DNA of 64,000 nucleotides from Paenibacillus_V sp046244365. GTDB lineage: Bacteria; Bacillota; Bacilli; Paenibacillales; NBRC-103111. The DNA lies in assembly GCF_046244365.1 (NCBI RefSeq), contig NZ_CP176395.1, forward strand, positions 3,348,001-3,412,000, read 5' to 3'. The position numbers and the translations under genes are program-made. Shown here in pieces: positions 26,102-34,805 of the stretch (its first letter is position 1; every line of letters starts with the position of its first letter). The notes beneath the pieces were generated by a model. It did not search any database. It worked only from the letters and a program-made list of their open reading frames with translations, and had not been told where the DNA came from.

Positions 26102-27454
26102 ATGAGAAACAGAAAATGGATGAGAGCAGGGCTGTCAGCGCTCGTGGCAGTGCCTCTGGCCCTTGCCGGCTGTGGTGGAAAAGATAATGGCAATCAAACG
26201 GAGGGAACGGCTTCTCCTGCGGCAAGTTCGGCGCCTAGCGCAACGGTTAATAAGGATCCGATCAAGCTTACCATGTGGGGAGGAGTACCGGCCGAGAACG
26301 GTCCTCAGGCGGTTGTAGACAACTGGAACAAGCAGAATCCGGATATTCAGGTGGAGTATGTGCGGTTCGTCAATGACGATGCCGGCAACCTGAAGCTGGA
26401 TACGGCGCTTATCTCCAGTCAGCCGGTGGACATGTACATGAACTATGATTTCGGCCTCTACGAGAAACGGATCAAAGCGGGCAACGCTCTTGATCTGAGC
26501 AAGTTCACCGACTACAACGTGGACGCAAAAATGGGCACAGGCGCCGCCTTGTGGAAGGTGGACGGCAAGTATTACGGCGTTCCCACCCAGAAGGGCATGT
26601 CCTTTGTCTGGCTGAACAAGGACATGCTGGATGCCAAGGGGCTTCCGGTTCCCACAGACTGGGGGCTGGATGAGTTCAGGGATTATGCGAACAAGCTGAA
26701 GGGAGACAAGGTGTGGGGAGCGGCGCAAACCGATTATTACTTCAATGTGCCCATCAATGGCTCCATGCTGAAGCAAAATCTGCTGCTGACCAAACCGGAC
26801 GGTACGTCGGCCTTCGATAATCCGCTGACGGTCAAAGCGCTTCAGGCGTATTCGGACATGATGTTCAAGGACAAGAGCATCATGCCCCATACGGAGCAGA
26901 TCACCTCGAAGCCGGCCCTGGACCAGATGTTTGTGAAGGGGGAAACGGCGATGCTATTCTCCACCAACCAGATTTTCCGGACCACCAACAATGTAAAGGA
27001 TTATCCCCGTACCTTCAAGGTTGCGGCAGCGCCGGCTCCCAAGGTAAACAAGGATCAGACCGACTATATCAACGCCGGCGGATTGGGCGATGTGCTCTCC
27101 GTCAATCCCCGCACCAAGAATCCGGAAGCGGCCTGGAAATTTATCAAGTGGTATGCGGATAACGGCATGCTGCCGATGGCGGCAGGGGGCAGAGTGCCTT
27201 CCTCCAAGGATTTCCCCGTCGATCAGGCTGTCAGTTTGATGTTCAAGGACGTGGAGAACACCTATGACATCGAGTCCATCAAGCGGGTTATGTTCGGCAA
27301 CCTTTCGCTCGGATTAAGCCGTCTGGACAAAAAAACGGGAAGCGAGCAGCAGGTCGTCTATGACAAGGTCTTCTCGCAGAAGCTGACTCCCGAGGCGGGG
27401 GCGAAGGAACTGGCTCGGGTGCATAACGAGAACCTGCAAGCGGCCAAAAAATAG
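26102..27454 (+). CDS. Sugar-binding lipoprotein of ABC importer (CUT1)
   Basis: A 450-residue family 1 solute-binding protein with a lipoprotein signal ending LAGC (Cys24), a Thr/Ser/Ala linker, and the usual two-lobe fold. LTMWGG at the start of the mature domain and KGETAMLFSTNQ in the second lobe are typical. GGGAGG precedes the ATG by 10 bases. It belongs to locus 2 with two permeases and a large secreted hydrolase, under control of the kinase/regulator pair upstream. The stem at 27468-27508 may keep its mRNA level above that of the permeases. Its size and sequence differ from the large YtcQ-like binding proteins of loci 1 and 3, so a different, simpler sugar is likely. Confidence 0.9.
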   Translation: MRNRKWMRAGLSALVAVPLALAGCGGKDNGNQTEGTASPAASSAPSATVNKDPIKLTMWGGVPAENGPQAVVDNWNKQNPDIQVEYVRFVNDDAGNLKLDTALISSQPVDMYMNYDFGLYEKRIKAGNALDLSKFTDYNVDAKMGTGAALWKVDGKYYGVPTQKGMSFVWLNKDMLDAKGLPVPTDWGLDEFRDYANKLKGDKVWGAAQTDYYFNVPINGSMLKQNLLLTKPDGTSAFDNPLTVKALQAYSDMMFKDKSIMPHTEQITSKPALDQMFVKGETAMLFSTNQIFRTTNNVKDYPRTFKVAAAPAPKVNKDQTDYINAGGLGDVLSVNPRTKNPEAAWKFIKWYADNGMLPMAAGGRVPSSKDFPVDQAVSLMFKDVENTYDIESIKRVMFGNLSLGLSRLDKKTGSEQQVVYDKVFSQKLTPEAGAKELARVHNENLQAAKK

Positions 27455-27467
27455 GATGCCTGGCAGT

Positions 27468-27508
27468 CAAAGGAGGAGCAAAGACATTCGTGCTGCGCTT
27501 CTCCTTTG
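27468..27508 (+). repeat. Intercistronic stem between lipoprotein and permease genes
   Basis: CAAAGGAG and CTCCTTTG form a perfect 8-bp pair and AGC/GC adds to the stem. No T-run follows. Such stems commonly lower downstream expression relative to the binding protein. Confidence 0.5.
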
Positions 27509-27547
27509 CTGTAAACCCCTAATTATAGAGAGAGGCGGTGACTGATC

Positions 27548-28426
27548 GTGAACTGGATGAAACGGCAGAGGCTGCTCGGCTATGTATTCATCGGCCCCAA
27601 TCTTATCGGAATGACGGTATTCATGCTGATTCCAGCTCTGTTCTCCTTTTATTTGATGTTTACGGATTGGGTATTCGCTAGCGGGAAGCCGCCGCATTTT
27701 ATCGGATTGGATAATTTCAAAATGATGGTGAGAGACGACTTATTTGCCGTATCGGTTAAAAATACCCTGATGTTACTAATCCCTGTGCCGATTGCGATTA
27801 TGCTCGGTTTCCTGATCGCGGTCATCCTGAATAATCGTGCCTATTTCCAAAAGACGCTGCGGGCCTTCTTCTTCGCGCCCCATTTTACCAGCGGCATCGC
27901 GATTGCATTCGTCTGGATGGTGCTGTTCCAGCCCGCCTCCGGTCCCATCAATTCCTTCTTGCGCTCCATTGGCATATCTGAGCCGCCCCAATGGTTTGCC
28001 TCACCCGATACCGCCATGTTTGCGGTCCTCGTCATGATGATTGCAGGCGGCATCGGGTACAACATGATTATTTATTTGGCCGCTCTGCAGGAAATATCCC
28101 TGGAGCAGTTGGAAGCCGCCAAGATGGACGGAGCGACGTTTTGGCAGCTTTTGCGACTCGTTATTTTGCCTTTGGTCAGCCCGACTACCTTTTTCCTGAT
28201 GATTACCGGGTTTATCGGCTCCATCAAGGGCTTCGGCATGATCTATGCCATTACGCAAGGAGGGCCCGCCAACAGCACGACGGTTTTCTCCATTTTCGCT
28301 TACAAGAAGGCATTCACTTTTTATGAAATGGGATATGCGTCCGCCGTTTCGTGGACCATGTTCCTGCTCATCCTTGGTATTACGCTAATGCAATGGGCAG
28401 GTCAGAAAAAGTGGGTCCATTACTAA
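27548..28426 (+). CDS. Sugar ABC transporter permease, MalF/UgpA type
   Basis: A 292-residue CUT1 permease with about six membrane helices (GYVFIGPNLIGMTVFMLIPAL first) and the docking loop EAAKMDGATFWQLLRLVILP. The start is a GTG at 27548, with AGAGGCGG 9 bases before it. It forms the membrane channel with the next gene, which starts 20 bases after its stop codon. No ATPase gene lies in the operon. Confidence 0.9.
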   Translation: MNWMKRQRLLGYVFIGPNLIGMTVFMLIPALFSFYLMFTDWVFASGKPPHFIGLDNFKMMVRDDLFAVSVKNTLMLLIPVPIAIMLGFLIAVILNNRAYFQKTLRAFFFAPHFTSGIAIAFVWMVLFQPASGPINSFLRSIGISEPPQWFASPDTAMFAVLVMMIAGGIGYNMIIYLAALQEISLEQLEAAKMDGATFWQLLRLVILPLVSPTTFFLMITGFIGSIKGFGMIYAITQGGPANSTTVFSIFAYKKAFTFYEMGYASAVSWTMFLLILGITLMQWAGQKKWVHY

Positions 28427-28445
28427 GGAAGGGGAAAGACAAGAC

Positions 28446-29294
28446 ATGCATGCAAGAAGCGCCAGAATCATCAAAGAGAGGCTGGGCAAAGGCTTGAACA
28501 CCATGATTATGGCTTTGGCTAGCTTGCTTTTGCTGTCGCCCATGATCTGGATGATCAGCACTTCGTTTAAGAAAGCCAAGGACGTCTTCACTTTCCCGAT
28601 CCAATGGATTCCGAGTGAACCGGTGCTGACCAACCACATCAAAGTTTGGACGACCGGAGACGGATTTGCCCTCTTTTATTTCAACTCTCTGAAAATTTCC
28701 CTGATCGTCATGATCGGAGCGCCGCTGCTCGCCGCTATGGCCGCATATGGATTCAGCCGCATTGCATTCAAAGGCCGAAACGTCATTTTCTTGCTGTACC
28801 TGTGTCTGATGATGATTCCGCAGCAGGTGCTGTTTGTCCCCAAATTCATCATGTTTGAGTGGATGCATATTTACAACACTCATTGGGCGCTCATTCTGCC
28901 CGGGCTGTTTACGGTATTCGGCGTATTTATGATTCGGCAATTTTTCATGAGCATCCCCCATGAGATATCCGAAGCGGCCTTCATTGATGGAGCGGGGCAT
29001 TTCCGGATTTTCGTTCAATTGTTCCTACCTCTCTCCAAGCCGGTCTTGGCAACCTTCGCCATCATTGATTTTACATGGACCTGGAACGATTATGAGAACG
29101 CGCTGATCTTTCTTCTGGACAAGAAGCTTTATACGGTTCCGCTTGGCATGCAGAACTTCATGCTGGAAGCCGGTGTGGACTACAACATGATGATGGCTGC
29201 CGCCACAGCGAGCGTCGTGCCGCTGCTCATCGTCTTCTTCTTGGGCCAGAAATATATCATTCAAGGCTTCTCAAGCTCCGCCGTCAAAGGATAA
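28446..29294 (+). CDS. Sugar ABC transporter permease, MalG/UgpE type
   Basis: A 282-residue CUT1 permease, partner of the preceding one. It begins with a basic cytosolic segment, has about six helices (MIMALASLLLLSPMIWMI first), and carries the docking motif EAAFIDGAGHFRIFVQLFLP and the typical end IIQGFSSSAVKG. GGAAGGGG lies upstream of the ATG. It is followed after 34 bases by the secreted glycoside hydrolase, so import and extracellular breakdown are probably co-transcribed. Confidence 0.9.
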   Translation: MHARSARIIKERLGKGLNTMIMALASLLLLSPMIWMISTSFKKAKDVFTFPIQWIPSEPVLTNHIKVWTTGDGFALFYFNSLKISLIVMIGAPLLAAMAAYGFSRIAFKGRNVIFLLYLCLMMIPQQVLFVPKFIMFEWMHIYNTHWALILPGLFTVFGVFMIRQFFMSIPHEISEAAFIDGAGHFRIFVQLFLPLSKPVLATFAIIDFTWTWNDYENALIFLLDKKLYTVPLGMQNFMLEAGVDYNMMMAAATASVVPLLIVFFLGQKYIIQGFSSSAVKG

Positions 29295-29328
29295 GGAGAG
29301 ATGGTGGCAATAACAGGAGGTGTAGATT

Positions 29329-32300
29329 ATGGTGAAAAAAATGTATATATGGTTTTTCTCTGCCGTAATTGTGCTATCTACCGTCCCATTTACGTGGTTG
29401 AATTCAAGTGTAGTCCATGCAGCTGCCGCCGCCCCCTTGCCCTACTCGAGCACGTTCGATAACTGGACTGTCGGTCGCAGCGGCTCGATCAACGCTGCCT
29501 TCACCGCAACCCTCAATGGCCACACGGGGGCCGCTCTCAGCATCGTCAATCAGACGCCCAAGGCCTCGAACACCTTCGCCCAGATGTATCAGACGGTCAA
29601 GGTCAAGCCCTCTACGCTCTACCGCTTCAGTGCGTGGGTCGCGTCGGACGGCCTACCCTCGGGCGCACTGCTGGCCGTCCTCAGCGACGACTGGGGAATA
29701 CGGTACAGCTTCCCCAGCGGAACCTACGCGTGGCGGCAGGTGACCTGGACCTACACGACGACGTCAAGCCAGACGAGTATGACGCTCCGACTCCTCACGC
29801 AGGACGTGACCCCCGGGGTGCGCATCGACGACATGACGATGGTCGAGAACGGCACCACTCAGAACCTGCTTAGCAACAGCGGCTTCGAACAGCACTCCTA
29901 CTACTTCGGAGTCTCGAACAGCACGCTGCTGTTCGATCCGGGCACGGCGGCGATCAACTTCATCACCGACGCGCCCAACCCCGCCTCGGCCAGCTGGACG
30001 GTCCGTGATGTCCGAGGCTTGCCGGTCACGAACGGAACGGCGCCCTACGCCGGCGGAAATGCCGCCATGGACCTCTCCGGCCTCGCCAACGGCTTCTACA
30101 CCATCGAGGCGACGTCGACCGCCGACAACGGCGCCCTCAACTTGTCGACATCTTTCGGTGTGGTGCCGCCCATGCCCGCAGCCGCGAAATCCTCCGATTC
30201 GCCGTTCGGCGTTGGAATTCACGGTCTCGACAGCACCGTGATCGCGGGTCTGTCGCGCATCGGCATGTCGCACGCGCGGACCGACGCTGCGTGGTCGTCT
30301 GTGGAAAAGTCACCGGGCGTCTACACGTTTCCGAGCACCCTGACCGACGGCCTTGCTGAGCTGCACAATGCCGGGATCGAGCCGCTGCTGATCTCCGACT
30401 ACCGCAACACCCTCTACGACGACAACCTGACCCCGAGCTCACCTGAGGGTCTGGCCGCCTACGGCAACTACACCGCTGCGCTCAACGACCAGTTCAAGAA
30501 CTACTCGCAGGCGACGGAGGTTTACAACGAGTTCAACATCAACTTCAACAACGGCAAGTGCGGTCGCACTCCAGCCTGCTACGTACAGTTGCTGAAGGCA
30601 GCCGGGGCGGCAGTGAGCGCGAAGAACCCCGACGGAAAGCTCGTCGGGCCGGCGATCTCCGGAGCGTCGGCGGACTTCGTCAAGCAGGTGCTCCAAGGCG
30701 GCGGCTCCGACATCCTGAGCGCCGTTTCGATCCACCCTTACCGGCACCCGCAGGCGCCCGAAGGCATGGAGACCCAGATGGCCTCGATGGTGAAGACCAT
30801 CAAGGACACCGCGGGCAAGGACATCCCGTTGTGGCTGACCGAATTCGGCTGGCCGACAAACACCCCGGTCAACGGCATCACCGACTCCATGCAGGCCGAC
30901 TATCTTGTCCGCTCGAGCGTGCTTTCGTTGGCTGGCGGCGTGGCGAGGCTATATTGGTACGACGCCCGGGACGACGGAACCAGCCCCACCAACCAGGAGC
31001 ATAACTTCGGCTTGTTCGAAGTGCGCCGTGCCACCGCGGTGAACGCGGCCGAGCCCAAGGTCTCCGCGGTCGCCCAGTCTGTCATGGCTGCAGAGCTGGC
31101 GGGCAAGACGCTAACCAGCCGCGACTCGCTCGACTCGTCGACGTACTCGTACGTCTTCGGATCGGGAAGCGACGCGACCCGCGTCATGTGGGCTCCGAGC
31201 GGCGGTAAGACGGTCATGCTGACCACCGACCAGCCGCTGACGCTCACCGATGAGTACGGCGCGCTGACCACGCTGACCCCATATGCGGGAGCGGTGAGCG
31301 TCGCGTTGACCGAGCACCCGGTTTACGTCACCGGTGCATCCACCGCTGTCGCGCTCAGCACAACTCCCGGCATCACGCTTCAGACCTCTTCGACGGTCGC
31401 ACAGGGCGAGAGCATCGAAGTGCGGGCCATTGTCGATCGCAGTGGTGCTAACTGCCAGTCCGTTCCGTCGACCGTTACCTTCAACATCGAAGGTCTGCAG
31501 AAGGACGTCCAAGTGGACGGATGCACCACCGGTGAGGCCGTCTTCGACATACCGACCACTGCATCGCAGACCGCCAGCTGGGTGACTGGCAAGGCGTCCA
31601 CGAACGGCGGTAAGTTCGCGAGCCTTGCGACCTCCACCATCTCCATCACTCCGGCAGTCACGGCGAACGTCGACTTGCAGCTTGTTCGCCATAGCGAAGG
31701 GTACGCCGAGCAGGCGGTCGTCACCGTTGCGAACAAGTCGCGCGTCACGCCGGTCACCCTGAACAACATCACGTGGAAAGTCGGCGACCAATCGGGCACG
31801 ATCGACGAAACCTCGACCGTCGAGGCCGGCAAGAGCGTACAACACACGCTCCCCTTGTCGAGTCTTCAGCTGTGGAAGCAGGGATACCTCGATCTGAGCG
31901 TCGCCGTCCAAGACAAGGATCCGGTGACTCTGCACCGGTCCGTGGGTATAGGTCCGATCGAGCCGGACAGCAACGCCACCGTAGCGCCGATCGACCTCGC
32001 AACTGATGTTGCGTGGCAGAAGTATACCGCGGACTGGGGCGGTGCGTCCGATCTCGGCGGAACCACCAAAATCACCGAGACCTCAAACGGGATTCACTTC
32101 CACGCAGAGGTGCAAGATGACGTGTTCCGTCAGACGAACCCAGCGGGCAACATGTACAACGGCGACTCGATCCAGATTTCGTTCTCGGCGGCTCAGCCGG
32201 GCGCCTCGCAAGAGCGCACCGAGATCGGTCTCGCCCTCACGCCGAGCGGCCCCGCCGCCTACACCTTCGCAGCGTCGGGACTTGCCTTGACGGGATCCAC

Positions 32301-33306
32301 CCCGACGGATAGCCTCTCGGTTACTAGGTCAGGCACCGTGACGACCTACGACGCCGTCATTCCGTGGCAGAGCTTTGGGCTCACCGCCGCCCCTACGGAT
32401 ACGTTCGCTTTCTCGTTCCTCGTGAACGACGACGATGGCACCGGCCGTAAGGGCTTCCTGGAGTGGTCGTCCGGCATCGGGAAGAGCAAGGACACCAGCG
32501 TCCACTTCCCCGTGCAGCTCACCAGTCAGTTGCCCGCCCTGGACGAGACCGCACCCGCCAGCGTCGCGCGGATCAGCCCGGAGGAGCCGACCGGCAGTAA
32601 CGGATGGTATACGTCGGATGTAACGGTAAGCCTCAGCGCTTCGGACGATTTGTCGGGCGTAGCGAATACAGCATACAGCTTAGATAATGGAGCAACCTGG
32701 ACACCCTATACGGCACCGGTAACCTTCAATCAGGACGGCATATACACCGTTAACTATCGTTCGACGGACCAAGCCGGGAATGTAGAAGCGGTTAAATCCG
32801 TCAGCTTCAAACGGGATTCGAAGGCTCCGACCATCACGGTAACCGGTTTGGTATACGGTTCTTATCCCGACTCCGTGGATATTGTGCCAATCGTTACGCT
32901 TAGCGATCGATTGTCCGGTGTGGACGGCACGAAATTTACGGTAACGTTGGATACGTATGGGGTACAACCGGGATCGACGATTCCCCTCTATACTCTTCCG
33001 CTTGGTACGCATACGTACACCGTAACGTCTATAGATCTGGCGGGGAATGCAGACAGCCAAACGATAGTGTTCGAAACCACGACGAGTATAGAAGCCTTGA
33101 AGTCGTTAATTGCTAGCTTTACGAATATAGGTTGGATTGATCATGCAGGGATTGCGAATAGCTTGCAGCGCAAATTGGACGCGCCTAATCTGACTGGATT
33201 TGTAAACCAAGTGAAGGCACAAACCGGTAAACATCTGACAACCCAGGCGGCATACTATTTACTTCGGGATGCCCGGTACTTAATGGAGTTGTCCCGTACC
33301 CAGTGA
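29329..33306 (+). CDS. Secreted multimodular glycoside hydrolase (clan-A type) with CBM9/DOMON-like and FIMAH domains
   Basis: An exported 1325-residue enzyme. Signal peptide 1-31 (HAA); carbohydrate-binding-like module about 38-175; a (beta/alpha)8 catalytic domain about 285-600 of GH39/GH5-like type, with Glu401 (VYNEFN) as likely acid/base and Glu505 (LTEFGWPT) as likely nucleophile; beta-rich regions; a CBM9/DOMON-like domain about 880-1064; an OmpL47-like immunoglobulin repeat about 1087-1170; a second immunoglobulin-like repeat; and a FIMAH domain about 1255-1322. AGGAGGTG precedes the ATG. Codons from about 29430 to 32590 end overwhelmingly in G or C, with style like high-GC actinobacteria, while both ends look native. 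The gene therefore seems a chimera with a foreign core between a native export signal and native surface modules. Substrate unknown. Confidence 0.8.
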   Translation: MVKKMYIWFFSAVIVLSTVPFTWLNSSVVHAAAAAPLPYSSTFDNWTVGRSGSINAAFTATLNGHTGAALSIVNQTPKASNTFAQMYQTVKVKPSTLYRFSAWVASDGLPSGALLAVLSDDWGIRYSFPSGTYAWRQVTWTYTTTSSQTSMTLRLLTQDVTPGVRIDDMTMVENGTTQNLLSNSGFEQHSYYFGVSNSTLLFDPGTAAINFITDAPNPASASWTVRDVRGLPVTNGTAPYAGGNAAMDLSGLANGFYTIEATSTADNGALNLSTSFGVVPPMPAAAKSSDSPFGVGIHGLDSTVIAGLSRIGMSHARTDAAWSSVEKSPGVYTFPSTLTDGLAELHNAGIEPLLISDYRNTLYDDNLTPSSPEGLAAYGNYTAALNDQFKNYSQATEVYNEFNINFNNGKCGRTPACYVQLLKAAGAAVSAKNPDGKLVGPAISGASADFVKQVLQGGGSDILSAVSIHPYRHPQAPEGMETQMASMVKTIKDTAGKDIPLWLTEFGWPTNTPVNGITDSMQADYLVRSSVLSLAGGVARLYWYDARDDGTSPTNQEHNFGLFEVRRATAVNAAEPKVSAVAQSVMAAELAGKTLTSRDSLDSSTYSYVFGSGSDATRVMWAPSGGKTVMLTTDQPLTLTDEYGALTTLTPYAGAVSVALTEHPVYVTGASTAVALSTTPGITLQTSSTVAQGESIEVRAIVDRSGANCQSVPSTVTFNIEGLQKDVQVDGCTTGEAVFDIPTTASQTASWVTGKASTNGGKFASLATSTISITPAVTANVDLQLVRHSEGYAEQAVVTVANKSRVTPVTLNNITWKVGDQSGTIDETSTVEAGKSVQHTLPLSSLQLWKQGYLDLSVAVQDKDPVTLHRSVGIGPIEPDSNATVAPIDLATDVAWQKYTADWGGASDLGGTTKITETSNGIHFHAEVQDDVFRQTNPAGNMYNGDSIQISFSAAQPGASQERTEIGLALTPSGPAAYTFAASGLALTGSTPTDSLSVTRSGTVTTYDAVIPWQSFGLTAAPTDTFAFSFLVNDDDGTGRKGFLEWSSGIGKSKDTSVHFPVQLTSQLPALDETAPASVARISPEEPTGSNGWYTSDVTVSLSASDDLSGVANTAYSLDNGATWTPYTAPVTFNQDGIYTVNYRSTDQAGNVEAVKSVSFKRDSKAPTITVTGLVYGSYPDSVDIVPIVTLSDRLSGVDGTKFTVTLDTYGVQPGSTIPLYTLPLGTHTYTVTSIDLAGNADSQTIVFETTTSIEALKSLIASFTNIGWIDHAGIANSLQRKLDAPNLTGFVNQVKAQTGKHLTTQAAYYLLRDARYLMELSRTQ

Positions 33307-33320
33307 CCATTTAAGGAATT

Positions 33321-33356
33321 GAGCGCTAGCGGAAGCCGCTAAAGCGCTCTTTTTTT
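33321..33356 (+). terminator. Rho-independent terminator of locus 2
   Basis: GAGCGCT-AGCGG pairs with CCGCT-A-AGCGCTC and is followed by a run of seven T residues. It lies 14 bases after the hydrolase stop codon. Confidence 0.9.
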
Positions 33357-33476
33357 GTCTGTGAAGATTTCCATATGGACGAAAAAACGCGCATTTCCTT
33401 TAATTTTTAGGAAGATTCTTAGTAACCGGCGTCAGGAGCCTTCTCTAGCCATACCACAGCAGGAAGTTTATTCCCG

Positions 33477-33506
33477 TTGTGAACCGCAGGAAGGCGGTTA
33501 TATAAT
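33477..33506 (+). promoter_or_regulatory. Promoter of the AraC regulator gene
   Basis: TTGTGA (33477-33482), an 18-base spacer and a perfect TATAAT (33501-33506). The transcript would begin only about 20 bases before the GTG start. Confidence 0.55.
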
Positions 33507-33532
33507 GACTTCTGTCAGGAGGGATGATTCCG

Positions 33533-34726
33533 GTGAGATTAGACGCATCGCAAGCCACATTTTCGCAAATGCTAATTTCCGGGACGCTGGTGCATGAATC
33601 GGACTTTAACGAAATCCAAAAACGTCTTGGTTTACACGTGTTTCCGCACTTGGTGATCGTCTTCTCCATTGACCGTTATTATGACTACGCCGTCGGTCAA
33701 CCTTTTGTTTGGCGTGCGGACATCGGACAAAAGCTTGTTAAAGCGCTTTATAAAGCGCTAACCGTACCGTTTCTTTGGGTATGGGTATCCGAAGGCGTAC
33801 TAGCGGTACTTCTGGAGCTCAAAACCGACGTCATACCGAAAGAATCCTACCGTGAAAAGACACTGCAAATGGTTAGCGATACCCAGACTTTGATCGACCA
33901 GCAAGGTTTTTCCGTTTCCGCCGGAATCGGTACTTACTATGATAACCCATACATGCTGCATCATTCCTACGAAGAAGCGAAGGAGTCGATGATCGATCGA
34001 TTTTTTCAGGGGAATCGGCTTATTTTTCAATATGAGAAGAGAAGAAAACTCGAAAAAAAATGGGTTCAGGTCATTGCGTACGAGGAGAAGATGGAGCTGC
34101 TGGCGCGTGTAAAGATCGGCGATGTTGAAGGCTCCATCGTTTATCTGAAAATTTTGCTGGAACGGCTAGCCCAAGCGTACAAGCATAGTATCGACATGTT
34201 CAAATCCGAAACGCTTGACCTGATTATGACCGTTTCCAGGCTAGTGCTCGATGTGGGAGGAGACGCGTCCGAGCTGTTATCCGATAACGCCAGAGTCATT
34301 CAAGATCTATATAACACGATTCGTTACGATAAATACGTCCATAAGGTTTGTGACTATTGGCGGAAGCTGGCGAGACAGGTTGCGGAATCCCATGCGCGCG
34401 AGGCGTCGCCCGTCATTCGTTCGGCGATCGAATATATGAAGGAACATTTGCAAGAGAAAATTACGCTAGTGGAGATAGCACGTAATTGTTATCTAAGCAC
34501 GTATCACTTCGCGCATCTTTTCAAGAAGGAAGTAGGCATGAGTTTCGTCGAGTTCATGAACAAACTTCGAATCGAGAAAGCCGTACACTTTCTGGAAACG
34601 ACGGATTTGCCCGTTCAACATATTGCGGCTCAAGTCGGAATCCAAGACGCCAATTACTTTACGCGCAAATTTAAGCTGATAATGAACTGCACGCCTACCG
34701 AGTATCGCGCAGCAAAATTGTGCTAG
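33533..34726 (+). CDS. AraC-family regulator upstream of the Hut/Liv block
   Basis: A soluble regulator of 397 residues. The first two thirds have no membrane helix and include a diverged GGDEF-like or AraC-accessory region (VSAGIGTYYDNPYMLHHSYEEAKESM resembles the region found before the DNA-binding part of YesN-type regulators). The last 100 residues are the AraC domain (ITLVEIARNCYLSTYHFAHLF and VQHIAAQVGIQDANYFTRKF). A GTG at 33533 is chosen because AGGAGG (33517-33522) lies 10 bases before it but just 1 base before the ATG at 33524. It stands 79 bases before the transporter-hut operon on the same strand, and probably controls it; that role replaces HutP of Bacillus, which is not seen here. 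Confidence 0.85.
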   Translation: MRLDASQATFSQMLISGTLVHESDFNEIQKRLGLHVFPHLVIVFSIDRYYDYAVGQPFVWRADIGQKLVKALYKALTVPFLWVWVSEGVLAVLLELKTDVIPKESYREKTLQMVSDTQTLIDQQGFSVSAGIGTYYDNPYMLHHSYEEAKESMIDRFFQGNRLIFQYEKRRKLEKKWVQVIAYEEKMELLARVKIGDVEGSIVYLKILLERLAQAYKHSIDMFKSETLDLIMTVSRLVLDVGGDASELLSDNARVIQDLYNTIRYDKYVHKVCDYWRKLARQVAESHAREASPVIRSAIEYMKEHLQEKITLVEIARNCYLSTYHFAHLFKKEVGMSFVEFMNKLRIEKAVHFLETTDLPVQHIAAQVGIQDANYFTRKFKLIMNCTPTEYRAAKLC

Positions 34727-34751
34727 TGTTTCGCAAATTCCGCTAGATTCA

Positions 34752-34765
34752 TGAAAGCGCTTTTA
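34752..34765 (+). promoter_or_regulatory. cre site (CcpA operator) of the Liv-Hut operon
   Basis: TGAAAGCGCTTTTA matches 13 of 14 positions of TGWAARCGYTWNCW. It lies just before a TATGAT -10-like box at 34769-34774, so bound CcpA would block transcription. Catabolite repression of hut genes is well known in Bacillus subtilis. Confidence 0.7.
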
Positions 34766-34805
34766 CAGTATGATAAATGACATAACCGAGCAGGGGGGCT
34801 AGAAC

